Shown here one piece after another: positions 8,749 to 17,318 of a stretch of DNA of 17,914 bases. Source of the DNA: JAHJQZ01 sp963676075 (GTDB lineage Bacteria > Pseudomonadota > Alphaproteobacteria > Rhizobiales > Devosiaceae). Below the pieces are notes generated by a model that had not been told where the DNA came from, did no database searches, and saw only the letters and a list, made by a program, of their open reading frames with translations. Positions within the stretch are counted from its first letter, which is position 1; each line of letters opens with the position of its first letter. Made by a program: the position numbers and the translations under genes. The stretch spans positions 1-17,914 of the forward strand of contig CAXXNZ010000008.1 of NCBI GenBank assembly GCA_963676075.2, in the 5' to 3' direction.

Positions 8749-9087
8749 TCAGGCGTCGCCGGGCGGCGTGTCGCCTTCGTCCTTGTCGTCGTGCTCGCCG
8801 GGATCGCGTTCGCGCACCACTTCAAGACGCACCCTGACCAGCAGCCCTGCGAGTGCGCCGAGTATGGCGAGCCACGGCGCGGCCAGAACGGTGATGCCAC
8901 CGACCACCGAGGCAGCGGTCAAGGGCACCTCCAGAACGACGTCGTCGTTCTGCGAACGCACGCGCACCTTTCGGACATTGCCTTCGGCAATCAGCCTCGT
9001 GACTTCGTCAATGAGGTGCTGACCGGCGACTTCCACCTCTTCGGTGAAGGTCTTCCATCGGTCCTTCCTGTCCTGTTCGTCGTTCAT
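8749..9087 (-). CDS. DUF4342 domain protein, 112 aa
   Basis: A DUF4342-type protein: an N-terminal amphipathic helix region (RWKTFTEEVEVAGQHLIDEVTRLIAEGNVRKVRV), a beta stretch (VVLEVPLT), a hydrophobic segment at about 61-85 (VVGGITVLAAPWLAILGALAGLL) that is probably one membrane helix or hairpin, and a charged acidic tail. Function unknown; members often annotate as ubiquitin-associated-like or DUF4342. I chose the ATG at 9087 because AGGAGA lies six bases upstream (9094-9099). A start at 9135 would add 16 residues containing the ribosome site and no family similarity. It is a monocistronic unit with its own terminator. Confidence 0.82.
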   Translation of the reverse strand: MNDEQDRKDRWKTFTEEVEVAGQHLIDEVTRLIAEGNVRKVRVRSQNDDVVLEVPLTAASVVGGITVLAAPWLAILGALAGLLVRVRLEVVRERDPGEHDDKDEGDTPPGDA

Positions 9088-9104
9088 CTGCCATCTCCTG
9101 GGCT

Positions 9105-9135
9105 TTGCAAGGACCGTATGCAGCCAGCCTTGCAA
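9105..9135. repeat. TTGCAAGG inverted repeat upstream of the DUF4342 gene
   Basis: TTGCAAGG (9105-9112) and CCTTGCAA (9128-9135) are perfect 8-base arms 15 bases apart, centred about 30 bases before the DUF4342 ATG and just upstream of its ribosome site. It could be an operator or a 5'-leader hairpin; nothing distinguishes these by reading alone. Confidence 0.4.
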
Positions 9136-9249
9136 TACCGCTTATGTGGGAAGACTTCGGCGCGTCGACAAGGATTGTCGCCCGGATTTGACCTGGCGAC
9201 GGGAGATTTCCATTGCCGTACCGGATCTTGCGACTTCATCAGGCTGATA

Positions 9250-9400
9250 TGAAAATGGCCGCAGCACCAGGGGGATGGGTGCTGCGGCCGAAGGGGTTCC
9301 GGTCCGGGTTGAGGGCAAACTCGTCATTGACCGGCCCCGTCGCCTGCCATGCCTGGGCAGTGGCATATCCGGCAGGCGCTTGCTTGTGAGATAGGGGGCT
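9250..9400 (-). ncRNA. Candidate small RNA upstream of amn
   Basis: The minus strand carries a nested hairpin, GCCTGCC/GGCAGGC with inner ATGCC/GGCAT (plus coordinates 9342-9353 and 9362-9377), then a single-stranded stretch, then the terminator at 9258-9290. This is the layout of a roughly 120-150 base terminator-ended small RNA transcribed away from amn. The 5' end is a guess; a weak TTGTTC-N16-TATCTC lies just upstream on that strand. The 69-codon minus frame across it has no ribosome site and reads through the terminator, so coding is unlikely. The rest of 9088-9550 shows only the DUF4342 leader and the amn leader. Confidence 0.45.
9258..9290 (-). terminator. Orphan minus-strand intrinsic terminator
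   Basis: GGCCGCAGCACC (9258-9269) and GGTGCTGCGGCC (9279-9290) form twelve perfect pairs around a nine-base loop. On the minus strand the stem is followed by ATTTTC; on the plus strand it is followed by GAAGGGG, so the minus strand is the terminating direction. No protein gene on the minus strand ends here, which implies a non-coding transcript. Confidence 0.7.
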
Positions 9401-9550
9401 GTTTGGGCCGAACAAGGGCCACTCACTCAAAGGTGAACGCCCGCGCATCTCAATAGCCGATCCGCGCGCCAATTCATGCGCACACCGTCGGCGTTGCACT
9501 TTTGCGCGGAAACTGGCAATCCAGTGCACCTCTTGATGGAAGGCCACACC

Positions 9551-11026
9551 ATGAACGCGATCATTCCCGAGCCGATGGCAACGAAGAGTTTCGACAATCC
9601 GGAGCTTGCCTGGGAGTATGTCGCCGAAATCTACACGCGCAACACCAGCTTCATCCGCGAGCATCTGTTCTCGCTGATCAAGGGGTCGGAACCGATCGGC
9701 CGCGTCCGCGCCACCTATCCCGAAGTGCGGGTTAGCTCGACGAGTTTCGGTCGCGTCGACTCGCACCTGCCTTACGGCTTCCTGCATAGCCCCGGCCTTT
9801 ACAAGACGACGCTGACAGCGCCCTTGTTGTTCAAGCGTTACCTCATCCAGCAGTTCACGCTGATCCTCAATCACTACGACACCGAGATCGAGATCGGCGA
9901 ATCCGATACGCCGATCCCGCTGCATTTCGCCTTCCATCCCAACGAGCGAATCGACGGCGAGGCGATCGACGCCCTTGGCGTTCCGCTTCGCGACATTTTC
10001 GATGTTCCGGATCTGACCAATACCGATGATGAGATCGCCAATGGAACGCTCATCCCGGGTGCCGGTGGCCCCTACCCGCTTTCGGTCTTCACCGCACCGC
10101 GCACCGACTATTCGCTGTATCGCTTGGCGCATTACACCGCGACCGAGCCCGAGCACTTCCAGAACTTCGTGATCTTCACCAACTACCAGTTCTATATGGA
10201 AGAATTCTGCCGCATCGCCGAGCAGTACATGAACGAAGGACACCCGGACTACACGCATTTCGTCGGACCGGGCAACGTCATCCAGACCAACTCGCGTCTT
10301 GGCGGCGGCATAAAGGGCGAGAAACCGCCGCGCGATCCGCAGATGCCGACCTATCACCTTGCTGCCGACAACAGCCGCGGCATCACCATGGTCAATATCG
10401 GTGTCGGCCCGTCCAACGCCAAGACCATCACCGATCATATCGCGGTGCTCAGGCCGCATGCCTGGGTCATGGTCGGTCACTGCGCCGGTCTGAGGAACTC
10501 CCAGGAGTTGGGCGACTACGTCCTGGCACATGCCTATGTCCGCGAGGACCATGTTCTCGACGCCGATTTGCCGATCAGCGTGCCGATCCCGGCGCTGGCA
10601 GAAATCCAGGTGGCGCTGGAACAGGCCGTGGCCAATGTCACCGGACTGCAGGGCGTCGACGTCAAACGGGTGATGCGCACCGGCACGGTTGCCACTTTTG
10701 ACAACCGCAACTGGGAATTGCGCGACATGAACGAGATCAGCCAGCGGCTGAGCCAGTCGCGCGCCGTCGCGCTCGACATGGAATCGGCGACCATCGCCGC
10801 AAACGGCTTCCGCTTCCGCGTGCCCTACGGCACGCTGTTGTGCGTTTCGGACAAACCGCTGCACGGCGAGATCAAGCTGCCCGGCATGGCCTCCGAGTTC
10901 TATCGGACCCAGGTCAACCGGCACCTGCTGATCGGCATCAAGGCCATGGAAATCCTGAGGAACCAGCCGCCGGAACGCCTGCATTCGCGCAAATTGCGCA
11001 GCTTTGCCGAGACGGCGTTCCAGTAG
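9551..11026 (+). CDS. amn: AMP nucleosidase
   Basis: Hydrolyses AMP to adenine and ribose 5-phosphate, a purine salvage and AMP-level control enzyme in the cytosol. The 491 residues compare with 484 in Escherichia coli Amn. The N-terminal half is the Amn-specific domain (AWEYVAEIYTRNTSFIREHL, HLPYGFLHSPGLYKTTLTAP). The C-terminal half is a nucleoside phosphorylase fold: GPSNAKTITDHIAVLRPHAW from 286, MVGHCAGLRNSQ, and ALDMES at 407-412, whose D409-M410-E411 contact the ribose in this superfamily. The ATG at 9551 has GGAAGG seven bases upstream; an in-frame ATG at 9476 lacks one. It ends 20 bases from the convergent oxidoreductase gene without a visible terminator. Confidence 0.97.
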   Translation: MNAIIPEPMATKSFDNPELAWEYVAEIYTRNTSFIREHLFSLIKGSEPIGRVRATYPEVRVSSTSFGRVDSHLPYGFLHSPGLYKTTLTAPLLFKRYLIQQFTLILNHYDTEIEIGESDTPIPLHFAFHPNERIDGEAIDALGVPLRDIFDVPDLTNTDDEIANGTLIPGAGGPYPLSVFTAPRTDYSLYRLAHYTATEPEHFQNFVIFTNYQFYMEEFCRIAEQYMNEGHPDYTHFVGPGNVIQTNSRLGGGIKGEKPPRDPQMPTYHLAADNSRGITMVNIGVGPSNAKTITDHIAVLRPHAWVMVGHCAGLRNSQELGDYVLAHAYVREDHVLDADLPISVPIPALAEIQVALEQAVANVTGLQGVDVKRVMRTGTVATFDNRNWELRDMNEISQRLSQSRAVALDMESATIAANGFRFRVPYGTLLCVSDKPLHGEIKLPGMASEFYRTQVNRHLLIGIKAMEILRNQPPERLHSRKLRSFAETAFQ

Positions 11027-11046
11027 CCGAATGCGTCGCGCTTCGC

Positions 11047-11979
11047 CTAGATGCGCAGAACGACCCGTCCGATTCCACCGGACTGTTTAAGCGCTTCCAG
11101 CGCCTTTTCGATGTCCATGAGGTCGAATTCTCTGACCTTTTGCGCCGTGATCACGCCGTTGCTGACCATCTTCGCGAGGCCCGTCAGCGTTGCGTGATCG
11201 CCATGATCGACCAGCAGATAGCCTGTCTTTTTCTTGCGAAACGGATTGCCCAGAAGGTCAAGCAGATTGCGGGCCGGCTCCGCGGGAATGAAAATGCCGC
11301 TCGGAGCAAGAAGATGTCGAACATGCTTGAATTTGAGCGTTGTCGACATGTCCAGGATGGCGTCGAAACGCCCCTTGAGTTCGGCAACCGGTGTTCTGCG
11401 ATAATCGAAGATCTCGTCCGCACCCGCGTTCCTCATCGCCTCCTGCCCCGAGGCACCGGAGACCGCAGTGACGTGAGCGTGGAGATGTTTGGCGATCTGA
11501 ATGGCGTAAAGTCCCATTCCGCCGCTGGCCCCGACAAGCAATACCCGCTGTCCGGGCGTCAGTTTCGCGATGTCGCGCAACGCCGTCATGCTGGTTTGCG
11601 CGGCAACGGCAAATGCCGATGCCTCGGCGAAGCTCATCTCATCCGGGATGGTGGCCAATTGCGATTCCGGAACCACGAGGAGTTCCTGATGGGTCTTTGG
11701 TCCCTTGAACAGATGCGGATATCCGAAGACGCGCGCGCCTGTCGCGAAATTCTGGCTGCCTGAAACAACCGTTCCAGCAAATTCCAGTCCGGTCCGAACG
11801 GGACCTTTGAAGCCGTAGAGCCGGAAATACCAATCGAATGCACCACGTGCGATTTCGTGATCGCTCGGGTTCAGCGCCGCATGATGCACACGCACCGTGA
11901 CCATGCCTTCGGCGTCATCCGGCTCCGGCAGATCGTGAACAGGAATCAGTTCCTTGTTAAGATTTACGAGTGCTTTCAT
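11047..11979 (-). CDS. Zinc-free MDR-superfamily NAD(P)-dependent oxidoreductase, 310 aa
   Basis: Medium-chain dehydrogenase/reductase of the quinone oxidoreductase type. The N-terminal GroES-like domain has NPSD (37-40) and GLEFAGTV. The Rossmann domain has VGASGGMG (149-156), binding NAD(P)H. A C-terminal IEKALEALKQSGGIGRVVLRI ending is typical. The protein contains no cysteine, so there is no catalytic zinc site; members reduce quinones, enones or aldehydes, and the substrate here is unknown. AGGAG six bases upstream supports the start. It is divergent from a TetR regulator, with one operator copy 17 bases before its ATG, so it is probably the regulator's main target and may be induced by a reactive compound. 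Confidence 0.92.
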   Translation of the reverse strand: MKALVNLNKELIPVHDLPEPDDAEGMVTVRVHHAALNPSDHEIARGAFDWYFRLYGFKGPVRTGLEFAGTVVSGSQNFATGARVFGYPHLFKGPKTHQELLVVPESQLATIPDEMSFAEASAFAVAAQTSMTALRDIAKLTPGQRVLLVGASGGMGLYAIQIAKHLHAHVTAVSGASGQEAMRNAGADEIFDYRRTPVAELKGRFDAILDMSTTLKFKHVRHLLAPSGIFIPAEPARNLLDLLGNPFRKKKTGYLLVDHGDHATLTGLAKMVSNGVITAQKVREFDLMDIEKALEALKQSGGIGRVVLRI

Positions 11980-11996
11980 GCCATGCTCCTATCATA

Positions 11997-12012
11997 TAGG
12001 TCACTTGACCTA
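11997..12012. promoter_or_regulatory. TetR-type operator, proximal to the oxidoreductase gene
   Basis: TAGGTCA-CT-TGACCTA, a palindrome with 7-base arms and a two-base centre. It ends 17 bases before the oxidoreductase ATG and overlaps its likely -10 (TATGAT-like on the minus strand), a repression position. A second near-identical copy lies 35 bases away, centre to centre. Confidence 0.82.
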
Positions 12013-12031
12013 ATTCGTTGAGCGGCAGATT

Positions 12032-12047
12032 TAGGTCACTTGACTTG
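12032..12047. promoter_or_regulatory. TetR-type operator, proximal to the tetR-like gene
   Basis: TAGGTCA-CT-TGACTTG shares 14 of 16 bases with the other operator; its right arm is degenerate. It ends 16 bases before the regulator's ATG, mirroring the other copy, which suggests autoregulation, perhaps with lower affinity at the imperfect site. Confidence 0.75.
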
Positions 12048-12063
12048 TGCTATCAAGGTGCAG

Positions 12064-12702
12064 ATGACAAATAGTGCTGAAGGGCAAACGATCGCGCCCG
12101 GCGATCACCGGCGGAAGTGGCAAACCATGGCGGCAGAGGCGACAAAACAGGCTATTCTCGAAGCGGCTCTCGCCCTGTTGATGTCCAAGGGCGGTGCGGC
12201 CTTGACCATGCGCGGCGTTGCCGAGGCGGCCGGCATCAGCCTGGGAAACCTGCAATATCACTTCGCTACGCGAGAGATTCTGGTTTTCGCCCTACTCACT
12301 CGATTTCTCGAACAACAGGAGCAGGCACTCAGGCACAAATCCGTCGCAAAGACAGGCGTGCTGCAAAAGGACATCAAGGCCCTACTGCTGCTGGCATTGT
12401 CAGACCCCGACAAGACATCGGGAACCTCGCTATTCGTCGAGATCTGGGCTTTGGCGCGACAGAATCAGGATATCAGCGAAAGCGTTGACGCGTTCTATTG
12501 GCGGCTGGCGGCATTCTATCGACAGACACTATCGGATATAGCCGTTCCATCCTGCCCTGCGGCGCGGATAGACAGGGCCGTTTTCACGCTCCTGCCACTG
12601 ATTGAAGGCTATTGCGTCACGGCGGCAGCCCTTCAGACGCCAAGTGAACAGATTGCCGACACCTGGGCGTCGGCAATCGCGTGGATTCTGTCGGAGTCCT
12701 GA
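12064..12702 (+). CDS. TetR/AcrR family transcriptional regulator, 212 aa
   Basis: N-terminal TetR helix-turn-helix at about 29-74 (ILEAALALLMSKGG, LTMRGVAEAAGISLGNLQYHF), followed by an all-helical ligand-binding and dimer domain with no recognisable ligand signature. The ATG at 12064 is preferred: AAGG lies five bases upstream, and a TTG start at 12040 would put the start inside the operator at 12032-12047. It is divergent from the zinc-free oxidoreductase with two operator copies between, so it very likely represses that gene and itself. Its stop is 37 bases from the convergent glutathione peroxidase gene. Confidence 0.92.
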   Translation: MTNSAEGQTIAPGDHRRKWQTMAAEATKQAILEAALALLMSKGGAALTMRGVAEAAGISLGNLQYHFATREILVFALLTRFLEQQEQALRHKSVAKTGVLQKDIKALLLLALSDPDKTSGTSLFVEIWALARQNQDISESVDAFYWRLAAFYRQTLSDIAVPSCPAARIDRAVFTLLPLIEGYCVTAAALQTPSEQIADTWASAIAWILSES

Positions 12703-12739
12703 TCGCCGGCCCGCCTAGGACTAACGATCTCCGCCAACG

Positions 12740-13216
12740 CTACAGCGCCGCCTCGATCTCGGCCCGCATCTCTTCGGGCGTCGTCTTTGCGCCGAAACGC
12801 TTGAGCGGCTGGCCATCGCGACCGATCAGGAACTTGGCGAAGTTCCATTCGATGTCGGCGTTGTCCGAGCCGGGCGTCTCCGCCTTGAGCCACTTGTATA
12901 GCGGGTCGGCGTCGGGACCGTTGACGTCGATCTTGCCCATCATCGGGAACTCTACGCCATAGGTCGAGGTGCAGAACTCGGCGATCTCTTTGTCGCTGCC
13001 CGGCTCCTGGCCGGCAAACTGGTTGCAGGGAAACCCGAGAACGACCAGGCCCTTCGGTCCCAGCTCCTCATAGAGCTTTTCGAGGCCTTCGTATTGCGGC
13101 GTCAAACCGCATTTGCTGGCGACATTGACGATGAGGACGAGCTTGTCTGCGTAGTCGTCAAGCGCAACGCTGCCACCGCCGAGGCGGGTTGCTGAAAAAT
13201 CACTGAGTGAAGGCAT
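12740..13216 (-). CDS. Glutathione peroxidase family thiol peroxidase, 158 aa
   Basis: Reduces hydrogen peroxide and organic hydroperoxides. The catalytic set is complete: peroxidatic C36 in NVASKCGLTPQY, Q70 in FPCNQFAGQEPG, and W124-N125 in EWNFAKFL. C82 in EFCTSTYGVEFP sits where the resolving cysteine of two-cysteine, thioredoxin-dependent members lies, so despite the name the likely reductant is thioredoxin; that is inference from the family. No signal peptide, so cytosolic. A GGAA element precedes the ATG. It follows the DUF4169 gene on the same strand after 140 bases, so it may have its own promoter. Confidence 0.95.
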   Translation of the reverse strand: MPSLSDFSATRLGGGSVALDDYADKLVLIVNVASKCGLTPQYEGLEKLYEELGPKGLVVLGFPCNQFAGQEPGSDKEIAEFCTSTYGVEFPMMGKIDVNGPDADPLYKWLKAETPGSDNADIEWNFAKFLIGRDGQPLKRFGAKTTPEEMRAEIEAAL

Positions 13217-13356
13217 GGCACTTCCGTGGGTAAGTGTAATCTGAGGGGCCGGATCTCATCCCTAGCCGAAAAGCCCGATCACATCGACCGTTGTCGACGT
13301 CCGATCATCAAGAAGTGACTGCGGATTTGCCAGGTGATCGCCCCAGAAGAACCGCG

Positions 13357-13557
13357 TTACTCGCTTTCGTCGCCGTCCTCGGTGTCGCCGCGCTTGTGCG
13401 CTTCTAGCGCCTTGTCGACCCGGCTCTTTTCCAGCTTGGTCACCTGCTTTTCGGCCTTGGTCCGCCCGAAGGCCAGGCGGTTGGCGTCAGCGGTCTTTTC
13501 CTTTTCCGCCCGCGCCTTTGCCTTGCGCGCCTGTCTCAGATTGATGATGTCGGCCAT
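13357..13557 (-). CDS. DUF4169 small basic protein, 66 aa
   Basis: A short protein of the alphaproteobacterial DUF4169 family, recognised by IINLRQARKAKARAEKEK at the start and NRLAFGRTKAEKQ in the middle. It is highly charged and almost entirely helical, with an acidic end (EDGDESE) and no membrane segment. Function unknown. The ATG lies four bases after the stop of the upstream membrane-protein gene, so the two are almost certainly co-transcribed, probably with pyrG. Confidence 0.88.
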   Translation of the reverse strand: MADIINLRQARKAKARAEKEKTADANRLAFGRTKAEKQVTKLEKSRVDKALEAHKRGDTEDGDESE

Positions 13558-13561
13558 TGGA

Positions 13562-13825
13562 CTAGCCCGGTTTCCGGTCGCGTGAGGACCGACGGTACCA
13601 CCAATAGCCGGCGAGGATCAGGCCAATTCCAACCAGCATCGCAAGTGCGCCGGAGATCATCCATTCGACGGACCCGCCGGTCAGCGGTTCGCATTCGGCA
13701 ACGCAAGCGATCGGATTCAGGTGCACGAGGTCGGCGCCTTGCAGAAACCAGAGTCCGCCGAGCAGGAAGACGAGCACGCCAATAGTGGCGCCGACGCTGG
13801 CGAGAACTCTGGTGACCAATATCAT
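13562..13825 (-). CDS. Small two-helix membrane protein, 87 aa
   Basis: Two hydrophobic segments, about residues 5-28 and 56-77, flank a loop of roughly 27 residues that carries C41 and C45 (ACVAEC). The tail YRRSSRDRK is basic and so cytoplasmic, placing both ends inside and the two-cysteine loop in the periplasm, where a disulfide is possible. Family not recognised beyond general likeness to short alphaproteobacterial inner-membrane proteins. There is no good ribosome site before the ATG. It starts 42 bases after pyrG and abuts the DUF4169 gene. Confidence 0.75.
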   Translation of the reverse strand: MILVTRVLASVGATIGVLVFLLGGLWFLQGADLVHLNPIACVAECEPLTGGSVEWMISGALAMLVGIGLILAGYWWYRRSSRDRKPG

Positions 13826-13867
13826 GCGGAACCAATATGGGTGTATCGGGTTCGTATCTGGACGATA

Positions 13868-15496
<1,629 letters not shown>

Positions 15497-15552
15497 GGGC
15501 CCCTACCATACTCCAGATTCGGCGATTCGGTCGCTCAATTTTGTATCTCCAC

Positions 15553-15582
15553 ACAAAGAAAAGGGGATGTTTCCATCCCCTT
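15553..15582 (-). terminator. Intrinsic terminator of secG
   Basis: On the minus strand AAGGGGATG, GAAA tetraloop, CATCCCCTT (plus coordinates 15574-15582 and 15561-15569), then TTCTTTGT. Nine perfect pairs with a stable GNRA loop and a T-rich tail, 22 bases past the secG stop; it isolates secG from pyrG. Confidence 0.9.
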
Positions 15583-15604
15583 GTTCGTCATCGATGTCGC
15601 GACC

Positions 15605-16093
15605 CTAGTTGCCGCTGCCGCCGGTGGTCGTGCCGGCCGCGCCGTCGGCAGGCGCCGACGGTATGGCCAATGCCGGCGAGTCGGTGGCAGGCGCCGTGGT
15701 GGCGGGCGCGGCGTCATTCGTTGTCGCCGGGGCCTCTCCGCTCGTCTGCTGCTGCAGCTGGTTGAGCGCGTCGAGCGCGTTCTGGGACAGCGAGCCGTCG
15801 CTATTGGTCTGGACCGTGCCGTCCGTCTGGGTCTGCTGGGTGGCGCTGTCGAGAATCGAGGTCGAGCCGCGATCGATCGACTTGACCACGGTCAGGCCGA
15901 TGGCCAGCAGGAAGAACAGCGTGGCAAGGATGGCAGTCGTCCGGGTCAGCACATTGGCCGAGCCGCGCGCCGACATGAACGAATTGTTGCCACCGCCCAT
16001 ACCAAGCCCTCCGCCTTCGGAGCGCTGGATCAGGATGACAGCGATCATGGCGAGAACGATCAGCAGATAGGCGACGAGCAGTACATTATCCAT
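15605..16093 (-). CDS. secG: Preprotein translocase subunit SecG
   Basis: Inner-membrane subunit of the SecYEG channel. It has two helices, about 3-22 and 54-71, flanking the conserved cytoplasmic segment LIQRSEGGGLGMGGGNNSFMSARGSANVLTR (given in parts: QRSEGGGLG, FMSARG, NVLTRTTAIL). The remaining 90 or so residues form a low-complexity tail rich in Thr, Ala, Gln and Pro, long compared with Escherichia coli SecG (110 aa) but common in alphaproteobacteria. No good ribosome site is seen before the ATG. On the minus strand it follows tpiA as expected for this order, but a plus-strand pectinesterase gene lies between. Confidence 0.93.
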   Translation of the reverse strand: MDNVLLVAYLLIVLAMIAVILIQRSEGGGLGMGGGNNSFMSARGSANVLTRTTAILATLFFLLAIGLTVVKSIDRGSTSILDSATQQTQTDGTVQTNSDGSLSQNALDALNQLQQQTSGEAPATTNDAAPATTAPATDSPALAIPSAPADGAAGTTTGGSGN

Positions 16094-16118
16094 GGGGCGG
16101 GTCCATAGGGTCGAACAA

Positions 16119-16144
16119 GCGGGCGTTCTAGAGCAAACGCCCGC
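16119..16144. repeat. GCGGGCGTT inverted repeat in the secG / pectinesterase divergent region
   Basis: GCGGGCGTT (16119-16127) and AACGCCCGC (16136-16144) are perfect 9-base arms with an 8-base loop, 26 bases before the secG ATG and 88 before the pectinesterase ATG. On the minus strand a short TTGTT follows, so it could be a weak terminator, a secG leader hairpin or an operator. No repeat of it was noticed elsewhere in the window. Confidence 0.45.
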
Positions 16145-16232
16145 TCATTGCCAGAGGCTTGCGGATTTTTTAGGGCGAGGCATTGTGAATGCAGGTGCAA
16201 GTCGTGCCACAGGGCTTTGGAAAAGACCAGCA

Positions 16233-17288
16233 ATGCGTACAACACCCCCGTCCACCGACGATTTTCACTTCGATGCGATCGTCGGCACATCACGATCTGC
16301 CGACGCGGATCATGTCTATCCGACACTGGGCGCCGCCATCGCCCACGCCCCCGCGGATGCGAACCGGTCCTACCGCATTCTCATCGGCAGGGGCGAATGG
16401 CGCGAACGAGTCGTCATCGACCGCCCCAATGTCCATCTGGTCGGCGAGGACGTGGAACAATCCGTCCTGGTGTTCTCCCGCCACGCCGGCATTCCCGGCC
16501 CGGATGGCAGGCCGATCGGGACGTTCGACACGGCGACGGTCAGGGTTACGGCGCCAGGGTTCCGCGCCGAAAACCTGACGATCGCCAATGATTACGACTA
16601 TGTGGGCGACATGCAGGCCACCGGTGAGGACAGCAAAGTCGGCCATCACGCCGGCCAGGCCGTGGCCCTCGCCATAGAAGGCGCTGCCGACAGGACGCTG
16701 TTGGACGGCGTCACCCTTATTGGCCATCAGGACACGCTTTATGCCCATGCCGGCCGCTCGCTTTTTCGCGGGTGCAGCATCTCGGGAAGCGTCGATTTCA
16801 TATTCGGTGGCGGACGGGTGGTGTTCGATGCCTGCGACATCGTCTCGCGCCACCGGCCCGGCGAAGCGGTTCAAGGCTTCATCTCGGCGCCGAACACCGA
16901 CATCCACCAGTCGGTCGGATTCGTGTTCAACCGCTGCCGACTCGCAAAGGAAAGCGGGATCAGGCCCGAATCGGTCGCGCTCGGCCGGCCATGGCGCCAG
17001 ACCACGCATTTCGCCGATGGATTTTATGGGAACCCCGATCACGTCGGCGCCAGCACATATCTGTGGTGCTGGATGGACGACCATATCGCGCCAGAGGGCT
17101 GGCACCCGATGGACTACAATGCCAAAGGCGGAGAAAGAGCCACGCTCCGCCCCGAAGAGGCGCGGTTTTTCGAATATGGCAGTACCGGACCGGGCGCAGG
17201 ATCACCTTCGGCGCATCGTCGCGTGCTGAGCGAAGCAGAAGCCGAAGCACTGACCATCGCGACAGTTCTGGACGGCTGGCAGGGGTAA
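16233..17288 (+). CDS. Pectinesterase family (CE8) carbohydrate esterase, 351 aa, no signal peptide
   Basis: Right-handed beta-helix esterase that removes methyl esters from galacturonan-type chains. The active site is complete when aligned to Dickeya PemA: Q142 (GQAVAL), Q166-D167 (HQDTLY), D188 (DFIFGGG) and R252-W254 (LGRPWR), with the same 25- and 21-residue spacings between Gln, Asp and Asp. There is no signal peptide or lipobox from the chosen ATG, so it looks cytosolic and may act on imported oligosaccharides. The longer in-frame start at 16092 would overlap secG and adds no export signal. GGAA lies about ten bases before 16233. No other pectin-use gene is in view. Confidence 0.9.
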   Translation: MRTTPPSTDDFHFDAIVGTSRSADADHVYPTLGAAIAHAPADANRSYRILIGRGEWRERVVIDRPNVHLVGEDVEQSVLVFSRHAGIPGPDGRPIGTFDTATVRVTAPGFRAENLTIANDYDYVGDMQATGEDSKVGHHAGQAVALAIEGAADRTLLDGVTLIGHQDTLYAHAGRSLFRGCSISGSVDFIFGGGRVVFDACDIVSRHRPGEAVQGFISAPNTDIHQSVGFVFNRCRLAKESGIRPESVALGRPWRQTTHFADGFYGNPDHVGASTYLWCWMDDHIAPEGWHPMDYNAKGGERATLRPEEARFFEYGSTGPGAGSPSAHRRVLSEAEAEALTIATVLDGWQG

Positions 17289-17300
17289 CCGCCAGCCGTC
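17271..17300. terminator. Hairpin between convergent pectinesterase gene and tpiA
   Basis: GACGGCTGGC (17271-17280) and GCCAGCCGTC (17291-17300), ten perfect pairs around a 10-base loop that contains the pectinesterase stop codon. There is only a weak T-rich tail (ATCGTTT) on the plus strand, so it is a possible, perhaps two-way, terminator. Confidence 0.5.
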
Positions 17301-17318
17301 GGAAATCGTTTGTCAGGC

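Noticed and set aside
8529..8837. 102-codon plus-strand frame between the FKBP and DUF4342 genes
   Set aside because: Reads through the minus-strand terminator, runs antisense into the DUF4342 gene, has no good ribosome site, and its C-terminal half is arginine-rich as expected of a shadow frame.
9476..9550. Earlier ATG for amn
   Set aside because: No ribosome site, while GGAAGG is well placed before the ATG at 9551.
9239..10984. 581-codon minus-strand frame
   Set aside because: Antisense to amn, which has clear family motifs throughout; the long open frame reflects GC-rich codon structure, and it reads through the terminator at 9258-9290.
12040..12063. TTG start for the TetR regulator
   Set aside because: Lies inside the operator copy at 12032-12047; the ATG at 12064 has a better ribosome site.
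13826..13855. GGAAC-N-GTT pattern resembling a general-stress (EcfG-type) promoter
   Set aside because: It points along the plus strand, where no gene follows, and the -10 half is imperfect; likely chance.
16092..16232. Earlier start for the pectinesterase, adding 47 residues
   Set aside because: Overlaps the secG start, has no ribosome site or signal peptide, and reads through the 16119-16144 hairpin; family similarity begins after 16233.
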